Assembly (NCBI GenBank): GCA_034510155.1
Contig: CM067382.1
Span: 55,408,142 to 55,472,141, forward strand
Length of the DNA: 64,000 nucleotides
Source: Eucriotettix oculatus
Lineage: Eukaryota > Arthropoda > Insecta > Orthoptera > Tetrigidae
Direction of reading: 5' to 3'
Position numbers and translations under genes: made by a program
Shown: one piece after another, positions 12,913 through 25,488 of the stretch
Numbering within the stretch: position 1 is the first letter of the stretch
How the letters are laid out: every line of letters begins with the position of its first letter
Notes under the pieces: model-generated
The model's input: only the letters and a program-made list of their open reading frames with translations
Told to the model about the DNA's origin: nothing
The model's database searches: none

Positions 12913-13852
12913 TGTTTACACAAAAAATAATTTTCATATGAAGGAAATTTAATTTTTATTAAACTGTATTTTTCTGACTCATACGGTGATTAATAAAAAT
13001 ATTAGGCTTTAAGGATACCAGAAAGTTTTTAATTTAAGTTATTATTGGGAAGGAGATTTTCGTTAACAGAAAAGTATCCTAAAGGAAATTGTATGACATA
13101 ATTTTTTTAAGAAACTGGACTAGAAAAATGAACGAAATATGAATAATGGGAATTTCAAAGTAATATAATACCAAAACAACTAAAGTTTAACATTTTCCTT
13201 TTATAATATTACGGAACTTTATAAATACTTATGTTATTACATATTGAAATTACTGAATATTTACTTTACGGAAAGTATGATGGATGTGAATGAAAGGATT
13301 TTCCAATCATTCATTTTTGTGAGATACTTAAACAATACTTTTATAATACGTATCGGTTTTGAATTAAAATTAAAAATATATTTTTATTTGTCAAAAGTTT
13401 CACGGCTGTAAAATCGCTCTTCAAATTAAATGCTGTACTTTCCTTCTGTAATTGCAAAAATTTAGGAACGTTTTTTATGTTCAGAAAAAACTAATTACTA
13501 CCGTAATATTAGTAATTTTAAGAATTTCTTTCACTTTCTACTACAGTTATTTTTTTTTCTTCTTGATGACGGTCGGGAATGTTGCAGTTCGAAACGTCGG
13601 TCGAACGTCACTCTCCAAACATTTTATTAATATCTAACATCAGGAAATGAAAATAATGCCTTTGTTTCTATATACTCTCCCATTTGATTTTAATTAGGAA
13701 ATATATTATATAATGACAATTAAGAGACAATTATTATTGAATTTACCGAATTTTACTAATGTATTATTTTATGTAGTAATTGAATGCTTTGAATTAAACG
13801 ATTCTCCCATGGATGAGAAATAAATTGGAGATCATATAAATTCATAAACATA

Positions 13853-13925
13853 ATCCCACCTTTTCAATTCCCTTCCTATGCTATTAAAGGGGAGTTGTTG
13901 TTTCAGGATCACCCTCATATAGCCT
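13853..13925 (-). repeat. Fragment of dispersed repeat family A
   Basis: The sequence CCCTTCCTATGCTATTAAAG, GGGGAGTTG and TTTCAGGATCACCCTC is the reverse complement of the beginning of the copy at 55676 (GGAAACTCCCC, TTTAATAGCACAGG). Only the first ~70 bases of the element are present. A second partial of its terminal GATCACCCTCATGTAGCC-like text follows at 13940-13960. Confidence 0.6.
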
Positions 13926-14326
13926 GTTTACCCAAACAAAATCACCCTCATGTAGCCTATTAACTCCCCAAAAAAAGTTACTTTCCATGTTCTTAGTTTT
14001 TTCTCTTCTGAATAACTCGATAATTTGGTCACTTTTATTTTAATAACTTCCCCTTATGTGGGTCTTGATGCACTGGTAGCCTTTCGTTTCGAAGTTTATG
14101 GTTTCTATACATGTTTTACTAAAGTTTACATCCTCATTATTAAAAAACCCTCAATTATGTGTCAAAATTGAAGGCTAGTGTATTAATTACTTTCACAATT
14201 TAATTTATTGCTGTGGCAAAATAAAATTCTATAAATACATTTCTGAGATCTAGTTTTCTTACTGTAAGTTTACAATAAATTAAAAGACAGAATATAATTT
14301 TATTGCTAGTTAATTAATATAAAGGC

Positions 14327-14359
14327 GACGTTTCGTCTCCCTTTCGAGACTTCATCAGG
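14327..14359 (-). other. Hammerhead-like stem-loop motif (left arm)
   Basis: On the minus strand: CCTGATGA, A, GTCTC, GAAAGG, GAGAC, GAAACGTC. The stem GTCTC/GAGAC is perfect. It is one of the clearest copies of the motif. Confidence 0.55.
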
Positions 14360-14494
14360 AATATCACAAATACGGACGAGGGAGTCAAGGAGTGAAGGAC
14401 ATGAATTGCTGTATTTGCATGTTTTTAACAATGTTTAAAAAATTGTAATATAGAATCCACATTTAAACTTTTGTAATGCTATGTTTGTAGTTTG

Positions 14495-14527
14495 CCTGAT
14501 GAAGTCTCGTAAGGGGGACGAAACGTC
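14495..14527 (+). other. Hammerhead-like stem-loop motif (right arm)
   Basis: Plus strand: CCTGATGA, A, GTCTC, a loop, GGGAC, GAAACGTC. It is the mirror partner of 14327-14359 in the same inverted-repeat element. Confidence 0.55.
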
Positions 14528-16034
14528 GCATTTATATTAATTAAAAAACAATAAAATTATATCCTGACTTATTGGCTGTCCTTATAGGTATTTAATTTGT
14601 TCCTCACTGGGAGTTGGGGAAAGGTAACAATGGAAGTAATATGACGAAAGCAACAAAGATTGCAAGAACAGGTGTGTAGTATTTTATCAGTTAATTTTCT
14701 CTGTTAATCGGATATTTCTTCATCATATTAGATATTCACGACGAGAAACTTTTTTTACAGTAAATACCGACGATATTTATTTAATGAATCGAAGTAGAAC
14801 AGATATTTTACGGCGTCGGCTTTTAAAGTAAGAACCGTTTTAATATTTTGCCGCTGCAGCGCTGTAGTTCAGACTTTTGACGGTTCGTCACGAAGCCAGA
14901 CGCAGGACTTTATGTTTTCATTTTTTGTTAGAGCGTTTCTAAATTTGCAAGACAACTGAACTACCCACCGACCAGTGATTCGTTTCTCGAAAGGCAAGAA
15001 GAGGTTACGCCAGCAGGACTTTCTTCGGCAATTCTCTGAGGTCTATGGTGGGAATCAATAATGAGTAATGGAAGATTGAGGAAGTGGTTAATACAGTTGA
15101 ATGAAAGTCGTGGAAATATACACGATGATGATGAGATGCACGAACTGCAGACGTTGCTTTTATAACAGGTGGTATCTTTCTCTGACGAAGGCTACGACAA
15201 GTGTCTGAATAACGACGGTGACTATGTGGGGCTGTACTGAGGGAAGTAAAGTAATAATTGATACTAAAATATATGGAGAATTTTTTTTACTTTTAAAAGC
15301 AGTAATGGTATTTACTTTAGCTACAATCCTCGTTTTTTGCTGCTCAGGTGGAAACAGATTTTTTTTACAGTTGTTTGAGCTACTCGTGGAAAAATCTCTG
15401 CTTTTTATTTTCGTAGTATCTTAAAACACTTCAAGTCTATATACTGTCGCTTTGCGTCTAATTGAATGTGTTGGTTGAATTTTATGGTTACGTTCTTGCA
15501 TAACGTGGCACTTGAATTCATTTCCTTGGTGTAATGAACGTTCTGCGCCAACTAGCCGAGTTTTCTAGTTCCGAGCTCGCGTCGCCATTAAAAGGAAGTG
15601 GTAACAGAGTGGAATGTGTAAGCTTTCAACCCTATAAGCGTGAGATGTTCGTCGTACGACTCAGTTTTAACTCCGTGCCTGCATCTCCCTCTCGGTTGGT
15701 TGTTCACATAGTCGGCTTAATTGTTGAAGTCGTTTGTAACACCGCGGACGCACAATTACCAATGAAATGAGCATTGTCGCTGCTGCCACATTATTGCGAT
15801 GGTAGGATATGGAGCCGAAAGCCTCCAGCCCCCCACACCCCCTGGCTACGGGCATCCAGCCAGGCAGTTTGGCTGTTCTTTGTAAACACTTAGAAGGATG
15901 GCGGGGGCGGAGAGGGGCGGGCTATAATGGCCATATTGTCGCAGGAAGCCGAGCCCGGGCAAACATCGCTTGGAAATTGGGACAAAAGATGCGTAATTGC
16001 GGCAATATTGACAAAGTGTAGAGCCAGTTTTAGA

Positions 16035-16055
16035 GGGGGGGAGGGGAGGGGGCGG
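16035..16055 (+). other. G-rich tract with quadruplex potential, next to a (GT)n run
   Basis: The tract consists of runs of seven, four and five G separated by single A bases, followed by CGG and then a (TG)n microsatellite. The long G runs can provide four G-tracts. It lies in a GC-richer part of intron 1 (15780-16020). Confidence 0.5.
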
Positions 16056-16602
16056 CTGTGTGTGTGTGTGTGTGTATGGTGGGGGTAATTGGTGGTGATA
16101 TAGAGAGGGAATTGGTGGTTAAAAGAGGATAGTGGAGCTCACAGTTTCGATGGGCAATTATGCGAGCAGTAGTATGTCTCTCTACAAGCGACGTTACATT
16201 CGAGCAAACGTAGTCATTTCAGCAGACACAATTAAGGGGACTGGGAAATTATACGCACAAAACACGTTATGGTCCTTTGCATGTGTGTTTAGTTACATCA
16301 CCCCCCGTAGATTAAATATTGCATGCGGGTTACATTTGCTAACAGTGACACACACATTAATCCTTCATCCACACACAGACATTCAGCACACACACATTCC
16401 GCAAAAAGGCTTTGAAACAATCAATTCAAAATAAGTAATATTTAACTTCACCTCAAGAATAAAAGTCATGTGAAATGACAACAAAAATACATTCAGTAAT
16501 TTTCTCTAAAATATTTTATATTCAATTAGCAAGTTGCCCGGCGATGCATGGGAATTCGTTTGTGTCAGCCCCGCTACAGCTTCTTCATTCGACAGTAATC
16601 TC

Positions 16603-16745
16603 TCATTTACGTGAAACACCGGGTAGGATCCTTAAACTACAGCCCGGGGGGCCTTTATCAACGTTTGGCTACCTTGCTCTACCTTCCACACCGTCCCATT
16701 TCAATTCCGTTCCTATGCTATTCAAGAAGATTTGCCCGAAAAAAA
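16603..16745 (-). repeat. Dispersed repeat family A, partial copy
   Basis: The stretch contains GTGAAACACCGGGTAGGATC, GGGCC(T), ACCTTGCTCTACCTTCCACA and TTCCTATGCTATT, matching in reverse complement the left part of the copies at 30895 and 55676. The element's unknown class makes a functional label impossible. Confidence 0.65.
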
Positions 16746-16761
16746 AACAACAACCTTGTAT

Positions 16762-16904
16762 TGTGGTACGCTACGGAATACCACGTGGTCAGGGATTTTG
16801 GGCGCCACCTGCGTAGGTTCTTTACGCAGGAAATAAATATAATAAATTCCTTTTTTCCTTTACGATATTTATTATAAACAAAACAAAATTAAATATGAAA
16901 TATT
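16762..16904 (+). repeat. Left arm and core of a foldback element, copy 1
   Basis: The segment begins TGTGGTACGCTACGGAATAC and continues through GGGATTTTGGGCGCCACCTG and TTTACGCAGGAAA into an AT-rich core. It matches 17110-17252 in direct orientation with a few differences, but lacks the right arm present there. Confidence 0.65.
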
Positions 16905-17078
16905 TATCGGTCTGACCTAAAATTTACCAATTCCGAAAGCTAAAAATGAGACACATTTTCCCAAGGATAACCGTGGTGATCTCGGTTACGAACCCGCGGT
17001 CGCGTTATCATTCATGACCAACACTTAACAAAAGCCGGAACATTCAGAAACTCTCGGACGCCCGCTTGTTCTGTGGCT

Positions 17079-17108
17079 AAAATGGCGCCCAACGTGGGGC
17101 GCCATTTT
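17079..17108. other. Perfect hairpin overlapping a tRNA-Lys-like primer-binding site
   Basis: AAAATGGCGCCC and GGGCGCCATTTT form a 12-bp stem around a 6-base loop. The 18 bases at 17083-17100, TGGCGCCCAACGTGGGGC, match the complement of the 3' end of insect tRNA-Lys(CUU) as I remember it, including the terminal TGG that pairs with CCA. This is the usual form of an LTR-retrotransposon primer-binding site. No typical LTR end in CA immediately precedes it, so the retroelement reading is tentative. Confidence 0.45.
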
Positions 17109-17109
17109 A

Positions 17110-17301
17110 TGTGGTACGCTTCGGAATACCACGTGGCCAGGGATTTTGGGCGCCACCTGTGTAGGTTATTTACGCAGGAAAAAATAAAATAAATATCCTA
17201 AGAAAATGAATTTATTATAAACAAATAAAAAATTAAGTATGAAATATTTATTAGGTGGCGCCCAAAATCCCTGACCACGTGGTATTCCGAAGCGTACCAC
17301 A
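17110..17301. mobile_element. Foldback element with 49-bp inverted arms
   Basis: The left arm (17110-17158) and right arm (17253-17301) are reverse complements with one mismatch. The ends read TGTGGTACGC and GCGTACCACA. The 94-base core is AT-rich and matches part of the direct copy at 16762-16904. The element is non-coding and could be a MITE or a rearranged retroelement end. Confidence 0.7.
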
Positions 17302-18035
17302 GTATCTTTCATCTTTCTAACCGGTCCTCCATTAAATCCGCTTGATTATTTTCAAGACAATTCAGGGACTGTCCAGCCCTGAATCTAGCCAGTCGCACAT
17401 TACCAATGCGTTTTCTTCTTTCCACCGGTTCTTCCATTTAAAATAGGTGTAGAATCTTATAAATTAAAACTGATAGGTTAAATGGATTCAAGCTCTTTAT
17501 ATTTATTTCGAGGCCTAAAAAGTACTTTATATACTAGGAACGCGTCGTTTTCAATATGTTACGGTCACAGAAATATTAAGAAACAATAACCTTCAACCAC
17601 CTTAAACAAAACAATAAATATAATTTATATATGATATTTTAATGTGTGGAAACCTATGCAAGAGAAGTATTATGTATCTACTTCGAAGTACTTCAATCAC
17701 TGTAAACTAAATAATAATAATTATTATGGAAAACTGGTGTGAAGTGTACTTCACTTCTTTGATGAAGCTAAAGCCGAGCGTTTCCGTGGTTTACCCGAGC
17801 GGCTACTCAGGGCTATTATATATAAACCCAGTTAAATATTTAATTCGACATTAACCTATTGGTAGAAAAGCCATTTAACCGGCATCGAACGGTTAGGTTT
17901 ATGAACATTTACCTTATCATGGAAGGAATGTCAATTTCATCATAACCAGCACGATAACTCACAGTACCTAAAACAAGTCAATCTTACTTAAAAGTAACTT
18001 AAACTTTACTTTTATACTCTTTTAATACTCTGCAT

Positions 18036-18250
18036 CCTTGAGATAGCCTAAAATACTTCCCATACCCTAAATGAGTCAAATATTCTCCGTATACCTTGAG
18101 AGACCGAGGTACGCTAAGTTTAAAAATATGATCCCTGAACGTTGAGGATCAAATTTACTACCGGAACATTTTGAGAATCAGAAATACTCACAATATCCTA
18201 AAATAGTTAGTTATATTTGTGAGAGTCTAAAATGCTCCTGTTACCTTATT
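18036..18250. repeat. Degenerate minisatellite, ~29-bp unit
   Basis: Imperfect units with the skeleton CCTTGAGA..(C)TAAAATACTC and CC.TATA follow one another. The first two units, at about 18036-18064 and 18065-18093, are each 29 bases; later ones vary from 27 to 46. Divergence is high, so this is an old array. Confidence 0.45.
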
Positions 18251-21200
18251 AACAGTATTTGCAGCCTCAGACCACAGAGATGTTTACTCATCCAGTGTTT
18301 GAATACTAAGTAACATGTGTACAAAATTTGGTAGAAATTGCTTAATGCGATTAAGAGATGTCAGAGTTTAACGTAAAACCCGAGGTTATGGAAGTCTCCA
18401 AGTTAAACTCTGTTATTTTAGTGTTATTTTTATGTATATGCCCATCTAGCCGTACTCTATAATCGATAGTGATTAAAATTATGCCTCCATGACCAATAGG
18501 GATTAAAATTATACATAATGTGCGCAGAAACAATATCAATATCTTTGACCACGAAGAGTATTTATTGAACGAAAGTATAGGTCGTTGACTAATATTTTAA
18601 AAGTTTGAGCCCCGTCAACCTCCGCCACAATTGGAAGTAGTCGTGTCTTATCCCCTCTTTTTTTTTGTTTCCGAGTCGTAATCAAGACAACATTTGGTCT
18701 GACTTAAGGTTTCACGGTTTTTCATTTTTAAGAAAATATATACATATATTCACACAAACATCAACTTTTATTTATAAAATGGAGATGCAGAGAATTTTTA
18801 CAACCCAGATTATGCCAATTCCCAACCAATTCGATAACTACGCACAAACCAATTGACAACAGAAAATTATCTTAGGTCAATTCAATTTTATTACTCAGCA
18901 CAAATGTTCAGAATATTTACGGAAACACGCGTTTCTTTTGGCAATGATCTCGTTCCACGGGAATTTTATTTTCCAGCGAGCGAGCAATTTCCTTTTCAGG
19001 TTAGGAAGCAGATAAAACGTCTGGAGAATACAACGGATGCAATTCTGTTTTATCGAAACTTCACAATTACGCGCCCGGCATTGTCTCAGTTAAAGAGCAC
19101 TTTCTTCTCGGTGAAATGTGGACGTTCTTTTCTTTATTTTTTTTTTGCCTCAAGCGGTCCAATTACGACGCATAATAATCCCCCATTTATCTTTCATCCC
19201 CTTGTTAAATAGTCGATACGGAAAAGTGCGCGTGTATTTTAAAATAGCGTGAATAAGCAACTTTCCGGACGACGTCTCCGCCTTGTCCACTTCGCCTTCG
19301 GAAGCCCGCGGCCAGTGTGAGTGATTTATCTCCACCATTATTGCCTCGACGTAGAAACTTGTGAGGATTTGATCGTAGAAAGCGGTAAATCTGCCAATGA
19401 ATGAACCACACGACTGCGTTTATTTTCCACTAAAGTGAAACGTGGCATCCATCGAGGGATATTCTTTCGACCCGGTTTCCATGAGTATTGATCCTAGAAT
19501 CGCCATCTCCTAGTTCACATGTACATAAATGATTTAAAGTATGGCATAATGGGCACTTCATTAAAAAGAATGATTTCTCGTTGATTGCGTTTAATTTAAG
19601 GAACAGCATTTTTTTTCTTATATTTCTTGCGATTTTCTGTGAAGTCGTATCTCAATTTACAGTAAAAGGAGTGGAGATTACGTTGTCTTTATCTGGAGTT
19701 CGTCGTCGTATACACAAACTTCATATATCAAATTCGCCCACTAATGCAGTACGAATTTAGTGAGAAAAAAAATTATTAGAACGCTCCAAGTAGCAACATT
19801 GTGATTGGTGAATAGGAGGAACTATAAAAGGAACCTGTGTATTTCCAACCCGGTGCGTTTCATCGGACACAATACAATGAACTATCTTTGCCCCGCTGCT
19901 TTCAATCCAGACGACTTGCCATTTACTCCGATTGGGACTAGATATCTTTGTTAGGGGTAAAACGCGGACATATTTTAAATTACCTGCCACATCCGTTTAG
20001 TGATAGATAACCCCCAATAGCCGGAGGCTCTTAGTGGGAGATCAAAGCGTACATTGAAAAAGTTTTTCATTTCATTCTTCCTTCTGTCATCCACAACATC
20101 CGTTCGCTCAAAACATCTCTTATCCGGCACCACAGCAACACACATTCAACGTAATTGGAAGATTTCACAAGGGGGTTCCATTATTTTGATTAGCAGGGAT
20201 TTAAAATTCCGGTTGATGAAAATAGGAAACAGAGGTAATGTGCTACTAAATTCAATTACTATGTTGTTAGGTTTAAATTGTATTCTAATATAATTCTTGG
20301 ATTCCTTAAATAACACTATAAGGTTGTCAGTAGTTTTGTTATTTACTTCACAGTTTGAGAGACTTATGCATTCATTTGGTTTATTTATAATTTTAAAACT
20401 TTAAATAAATAGATACATACATAATATTAATCTACAAATGGGAAGATACCCTGTGGCAGATTCATAGGACTTAAAATGAGTTCTCAATAATTAATAGCAT
20501 GGTCGTAAGGACCACATTTAACCTATAAATAATTAAAATAATTATATTACTTCAATATAAATCATATATACACCTAATAAAAATAAATTGAATGTTATTA
20601 GAAGATAAATTTTCAAAAAGAGATAATATGGTTTTTGCCTGAAAAAGAAACGCTGGAAATATATTGGAAAATAGTGAAACTAGTTTGCTATTTCACTTCA
20701 GTATATTTTTAGAGATTTTAGAGCACTGATCATTTCACTTCGTTGTATTACACTACAATACACTAAACTATATTCACTGCAGAGTTAAGATTAAGTCTAA
20801 ATTTTCTTTCCGTTAGAGGAAGTTCTCCAAACACTCCTGCAGATAAATTGTTCCATTCATTAATTGTCCTATTTAAGGAAGATTTGGTATAAATGATATT
20901 TATTTATTATTATTTAAAAATTCTTAGGTAAAACTTTTAATTTGGTGCACGATGCTGAATGTTAGCTTTGCGTTTCTTACTTGCTGGACAGCTTTTCCTT
21001 GAACAAAATTCTGTCCTGCTTCAAATTGGATCCCTTGAAAATCTGGATATCTATAATCCCTATCACTGCAATAATCAACCAATTCCTTAATCTGAATATT
21101 TTTGCCATTCTAAAATTTTAACTGAAACTCCTTGTGATCCTACAGTATCATCGACAGTAAAATATGAGGTGGACCCTCCACATCGATGAATCCGCATCTG

Positions 21201-22784
21201 ACAGACAGCATTTTGTATCACAGACAACAGCAATAGTCCTTCCATATATTTACAAGAGCAATAAATTTTCATGACGTATGAAGAAGATTATGTAGTTAAT
21301 GACCCTTGTACAAGATTGGTTCCTTCTATGAAGTTTTCTATATACCTAAAACATTTAAGATTAATCCTCATTGCAAGAAGTACTCAATGAATTAGAGTCA
21401 TACAGCTCACAATTCAACGGTTTATCGTGTTGAAATTCAGTCTCTCTCAACCATATGTTTTAACGCTTGTAAATGAGCGAAATAGCTAATAAATAAAAAT
21501 CAAAGACAGTTTCTTGAGATGCTGTGGGCTTTTCATTTCTAATTATTTTATTTGAGAATGGCTGAACTGAAAATGCCAACCAATCAATTTGTTTTAATAA
21601 AATTTAAACTCGTAAAAATTATTTTACTGGCAGAGAAGTGATAGAAATAGTGATGGGTTTATATATATACATATTCATTATATATATAAAGTAAAACAAC
21701 GAATAAAACGTGAACCAGAAGCTTAAACGCCGAACGGATGAACTATTAGTTGATATTAAGGTCGGTAGTTTAAAAAGAATTTGATAGTGACAGAAGTCCG
21801 TGAATACGGAAAATAAACAATTTATATCTTTTAAATATAAATAAAGGAAGATAGAATACTACCGATTTCACTACAAGTATGAAAAACGTATGAAATTGAC
21901 AATATGTTTAATAGCCCCTGGAAACTGGCTAAAATAATTTTATAGGGCAATAAATGAACCAATTATAGTCCACCCCATTTAAATAAACGTGTAAAATATT
22001 TTTCAAAGTCACCTAACGTCGACGTAAACTTTACAGCAAATAATTTTTTTTAAACGGGAAAAAATAACTTGAAATAATTCTGTGAATAGCGAAATATTCC
22101 GCACATGGGGAATAAGTTAGTGGTGAGCTGTTAACACGTCAACAGAAACTTGAAATGAGTAGTTGGCAGAATAAGTTGAGCGTGTGTGGTCCTCCTCCCC
22201 GTCCCAACCCTTCTTGCCTAAACCCTCTCCCCTTCAGCTTTATAAACTTCATCTGGCACAACTTCCCGTTCCCTCGGTGCTCTTCCATCTTCTAACACCA
22301 CCAACTACTCATAACCTCTCGTATGATGAAGCGAAAGCCACGTGGGACTCCAGAACAAAGAGTTCGTCTTTCAGTGTACCATAAATACATGTTACACAGC
22401 TGAACTAAGGTCAGCTGTGGATAGATTTTTTAATTAAACAACAGCCACAAACAAATACATTTTGTAATGGTGGATCCGAATCATAATAGTATTATTCAAG
22501 TTCTCATCTCATTTTAAATATATTACCTTACAACGTCTGACAACGGAATGTTGCATTTTGCTCTAACAAACCTCTCCATGTTTTTTTTCTCGCCAACACA
22601 TTAACTTTACTGTAAAAGTAAGCCGAGCATTTTTTAAATTGCCGGTTCCTCTTATACATTTTACGCTCTTTCAGTCCTGCATAACTGGTATATAGTCAGA
22701 TTGATTGCGGGGCTTACCTTTGGTTTTTTCAAGGTTCTCACATGTCAAGGCACCATAATCTGTTTTAGAAGGTGCATAACCTGA

Positions 22785-23170
22785 TGCACCCCCCCAAAAA
22801 AATAGATTGAGAAGGAAAAGGAACGGAAAAAAGGGGAAAATATTAGCAAAGGCTGTTCAGTTGCAAAAATAATCTTTCTGCGAAAGGAAGAATTGACAGA
22901 GCGATCCACCATACCACAAAATGTGTTAAGATTTTTCTTAAATTAAATTTTGACGTATTAATTGTAATTGAAAAAAAACATCCTATCCCGTTCTGCACCG
23001 GGAAGGTGGGGCAGTGCGGAAATTTTGTAAAATTAATCAAAAATCAAAATTTGTTGTTTTAAGATATTTTTAATATTTAGATTAAGGAAATAATAAAATA
23101 AACTAACGTTTTATACTATTGTAAAGTGATATTTCTTTATCCATAATTTTAAAATAATTGTCAAGCATTA
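22785..23170 (+). repeat. Dispersed repeat family B, copy 1
   Basis: The A-rich text ATAGATTGAGAAGGAAAAGG, CAGTTGCAAAAATAATCT, TTTTTCTTAAATTAAA and TCCCGTTCTGCACCGGG recurs in the same order at 62905-63345, and its beginning recurs at 37165-37290. It appears to be a transposon relic; a short lysine-rich frame is open in two copies, but nothing recognisable is encoded. Confidence 0.55.
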
Positions 23171-24880
23171 AGTGCCCCGTTTACTACAGATGAAAATGTA
23201 CATAGAAACTTTTTGTAGCGCCTGTCTTAAACATATTTATATTTTTCGTAAGGCAGGATTGTCTTCATCGCCGTTTTCATGCATGTGTTTTGTAAGCACT
23301 TTATTGATATGAAGTTAGATTGGCACTTGAAATACTGTTATAAAATAGTTGAGGAGTCAATACTAAAATTACTTTACGGCTAAAAGTAGTAGTCTGAGGC
23401 GCTTTTATTGCGAAAACGCCGAAGAGGCGGCATTGATAATTGGAAATACGTGAAGTTTTGATTGCGCCCAGCGACGGCGAGAACCTTCTAGAAGGACTTT
23501 TATTTTAGTACGCGCTAGTTCCATTCCAGTGTTTGTGTATATTGTAAATAAATCAGTAGAAAACTTAGGCCTTATTTTACTTTGAGAATATTCACCTAAC
23601 CCTTTCCCGAATTCGTTCCTACGGCTGTTCATTGTCCTAAATGCGGTAATGTATGTTAAATCATAGAAGCACAATGTCCTTTTCTATTTCATGTCCCACT
23701 TTTTACCTAACAGACTATTCTAAATCTCAAAAAGCGATTTTATTTTCAATTGATGTCTGATATTGTGAGATCGACCACGTTGCGTGTAGTTAAAGTGTTA
23801 GGGAACAATAAATCAGACAAAATCGCCCGATAAATCCCGTTATTCGAACCTCAGCAAAACTTCACCTCTTGGAAATCCAAAAGCGAAATCGTCAATTGCG
23901 CAACTTTTCCCACGACGAAAGTTGTGGTCTTGTCATGGATGGGGTGAAAATTTTCTCATTCATCTCGTCGTTCCTTCCTCACCCCCCCCTACACCCCCCC
24001 TTTCGCTATCCCCACCACAAGTCCCTCTATCATCACGATTTCCTTGCACAACTTAGTTTTCGTCGCGTCGTCCGATTCAAGTTCAGACTTCCGCCCATGA
24101 ATAATTTTCAGACTTTTATGTGGCTCCGTTTGCTTCTTGCGATTCATTGTATTGTCAGCAAAGGTCGTTATAAGCGAGAGGAGAGGGAGAGAGATGAACC
24201 AAGTTCACGTTGGCCAAAATTCATAACGAAGACCCGCAGTTAAATACTTCGATGCCTGGGGAAACCCCTGTGCAGAGAGGGAAAGTGTTTAAATGACAAG
24301 AAAATCTAGGAACACTCTGGTAACGTAAATTTTCCGCTAGTAACTTTTTCTCCGTCGCGTCTGATTACTACTTGGAGGGAAACTATTAAAGCTTTAATAG
24401 TCTGCCCCAAACACGGCGGCGGCCAGTTTACTGCGGAACTTTGAAACGACTGCCGTAAGGTGGGAACATTAATTCTACAAATTCGCCGGAATCGTTAATT
24501 ATTTTCAACAAATAATTGGAACCTCGGCAACAGTGGGCACAAGTTCACTTGCATTTTCGTTATCTGGTGTACCTATTAAAAATACAAAAATTTCTTCTCA
24601 TTTCACAGAATCATTAAAAAATGGAAACTTTCACAAATTATCACTAAACAAGCTAATTAGACAAAGAACCATATTATTATCAATCACAATAACACGGCTA
24701 TATTATATTTCGTCCACAATTTTGGAATCTCTTAAAGTAAAAAGGAGATATAAACGAATTTCAACAATGGACGCAGTCCGTGACGAAATATTATTTTTAA
24801 CCTCTATTTTTTATTAAGATTTAAGTATGATTTAAATATTTTTAAAAAAAGCAACTATAGAAGTTTGCATCTCCTTCTTC

Positions 24881-24919
24881 ACTGATGAGGTCAGGTCCCA
24901 AAATCGTGAACGAACCGTC
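24881..24919 (+). other. Hammerhead-like stem-loop motif (diverged)
   Basis: The sequence reads ACTGATGAGGTC, a longer loop, then GTGAACGAACCGTC. It shares the CTGATGA start and a GAA-CGTC-like end with the clearer copies, but the stem is weak. It may be an old copy. Confidence 0.25.
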
Positions 24920-25411
24920 ATAAAGTATGTGTAATTATTTGAATAATATAATGTTTCTCGTCGTAATTGGTTAATTTGGGTTTTATTTGTAAAATTAAAA
25001 ATGGTTTAACGACTTGTTAGAAATATATTACTGGCGAATTAAATATTGTAGGGGGCTGATACAAATGAAATACTAGCTGGGTTCCCGGCATTATATATAT
25101 ATATTGTAACATGAAAAGTTACACTTAACAATGCAGGCCAGCTTGCGAGTTGCAATTGTTGAGGAACTGACGCAACTTGGGCCAACAATGTAGTCTGGCG
25201 AGACTTTGGAGAGTCGTCATGGGGTAGTGGAAGGAGCAGGTTGTGTCGGCGGGACGACGAGAGAATGACCACGCCCTGCAGATATAATTTTTTCTCATGC
25301 TTTGTTTGGAATTACAACTATTAAAATCATCTTTTGGTATTTTTTGTGAAAAATACCTGGCGCCCTAAAGGAATTGAGAAATCCTCGAATACAGAGGAAC
25401 GCGGAATCCGC

Positions 25412-25413
<2 letters not shown>

Positions 25414-25480
<67 letters not shown>
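25414..25480. repeat. Compound (TA)n(TG)n microsatellite
   Basis: About 20 TA units pass directly into about 12 TG units. It is a simple-sequence repeat without coding meaning, although it keeps a frame open on the minus strand. Confidence 0.95.

Positions 25481-25488
<8 letters not shown>

Larger units (their letters stand above)
14281..14577. mobile_element. Small inverted-repeat element with paired hammerhead-like motifs
   Basis: Two arms of roughly 75-80 bases face each other. The left arm runs from GACAGAATATAATTTTATTG to the GACGTTTCGTCTCC motif (about 14286-14359). The right arm runs from CCTGATGAAGTCTCG to CAATAAAATTATATCCTGAC (14495-14577). They match as reverse complements with few differences. 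About 135 bases of unrelated AT-rich DNA lie between. No coding capacity exists. It resembles a MITE or a head-to-head pair of retroelement ends. Confidence 0.65.

Noticed and set aside
23869..24243. 124-codon plus-strand frame
   Set aside because: Rich in proline/histidine from C-rich simple text, ends in a basic low-complexity segment, no homology or splice support.
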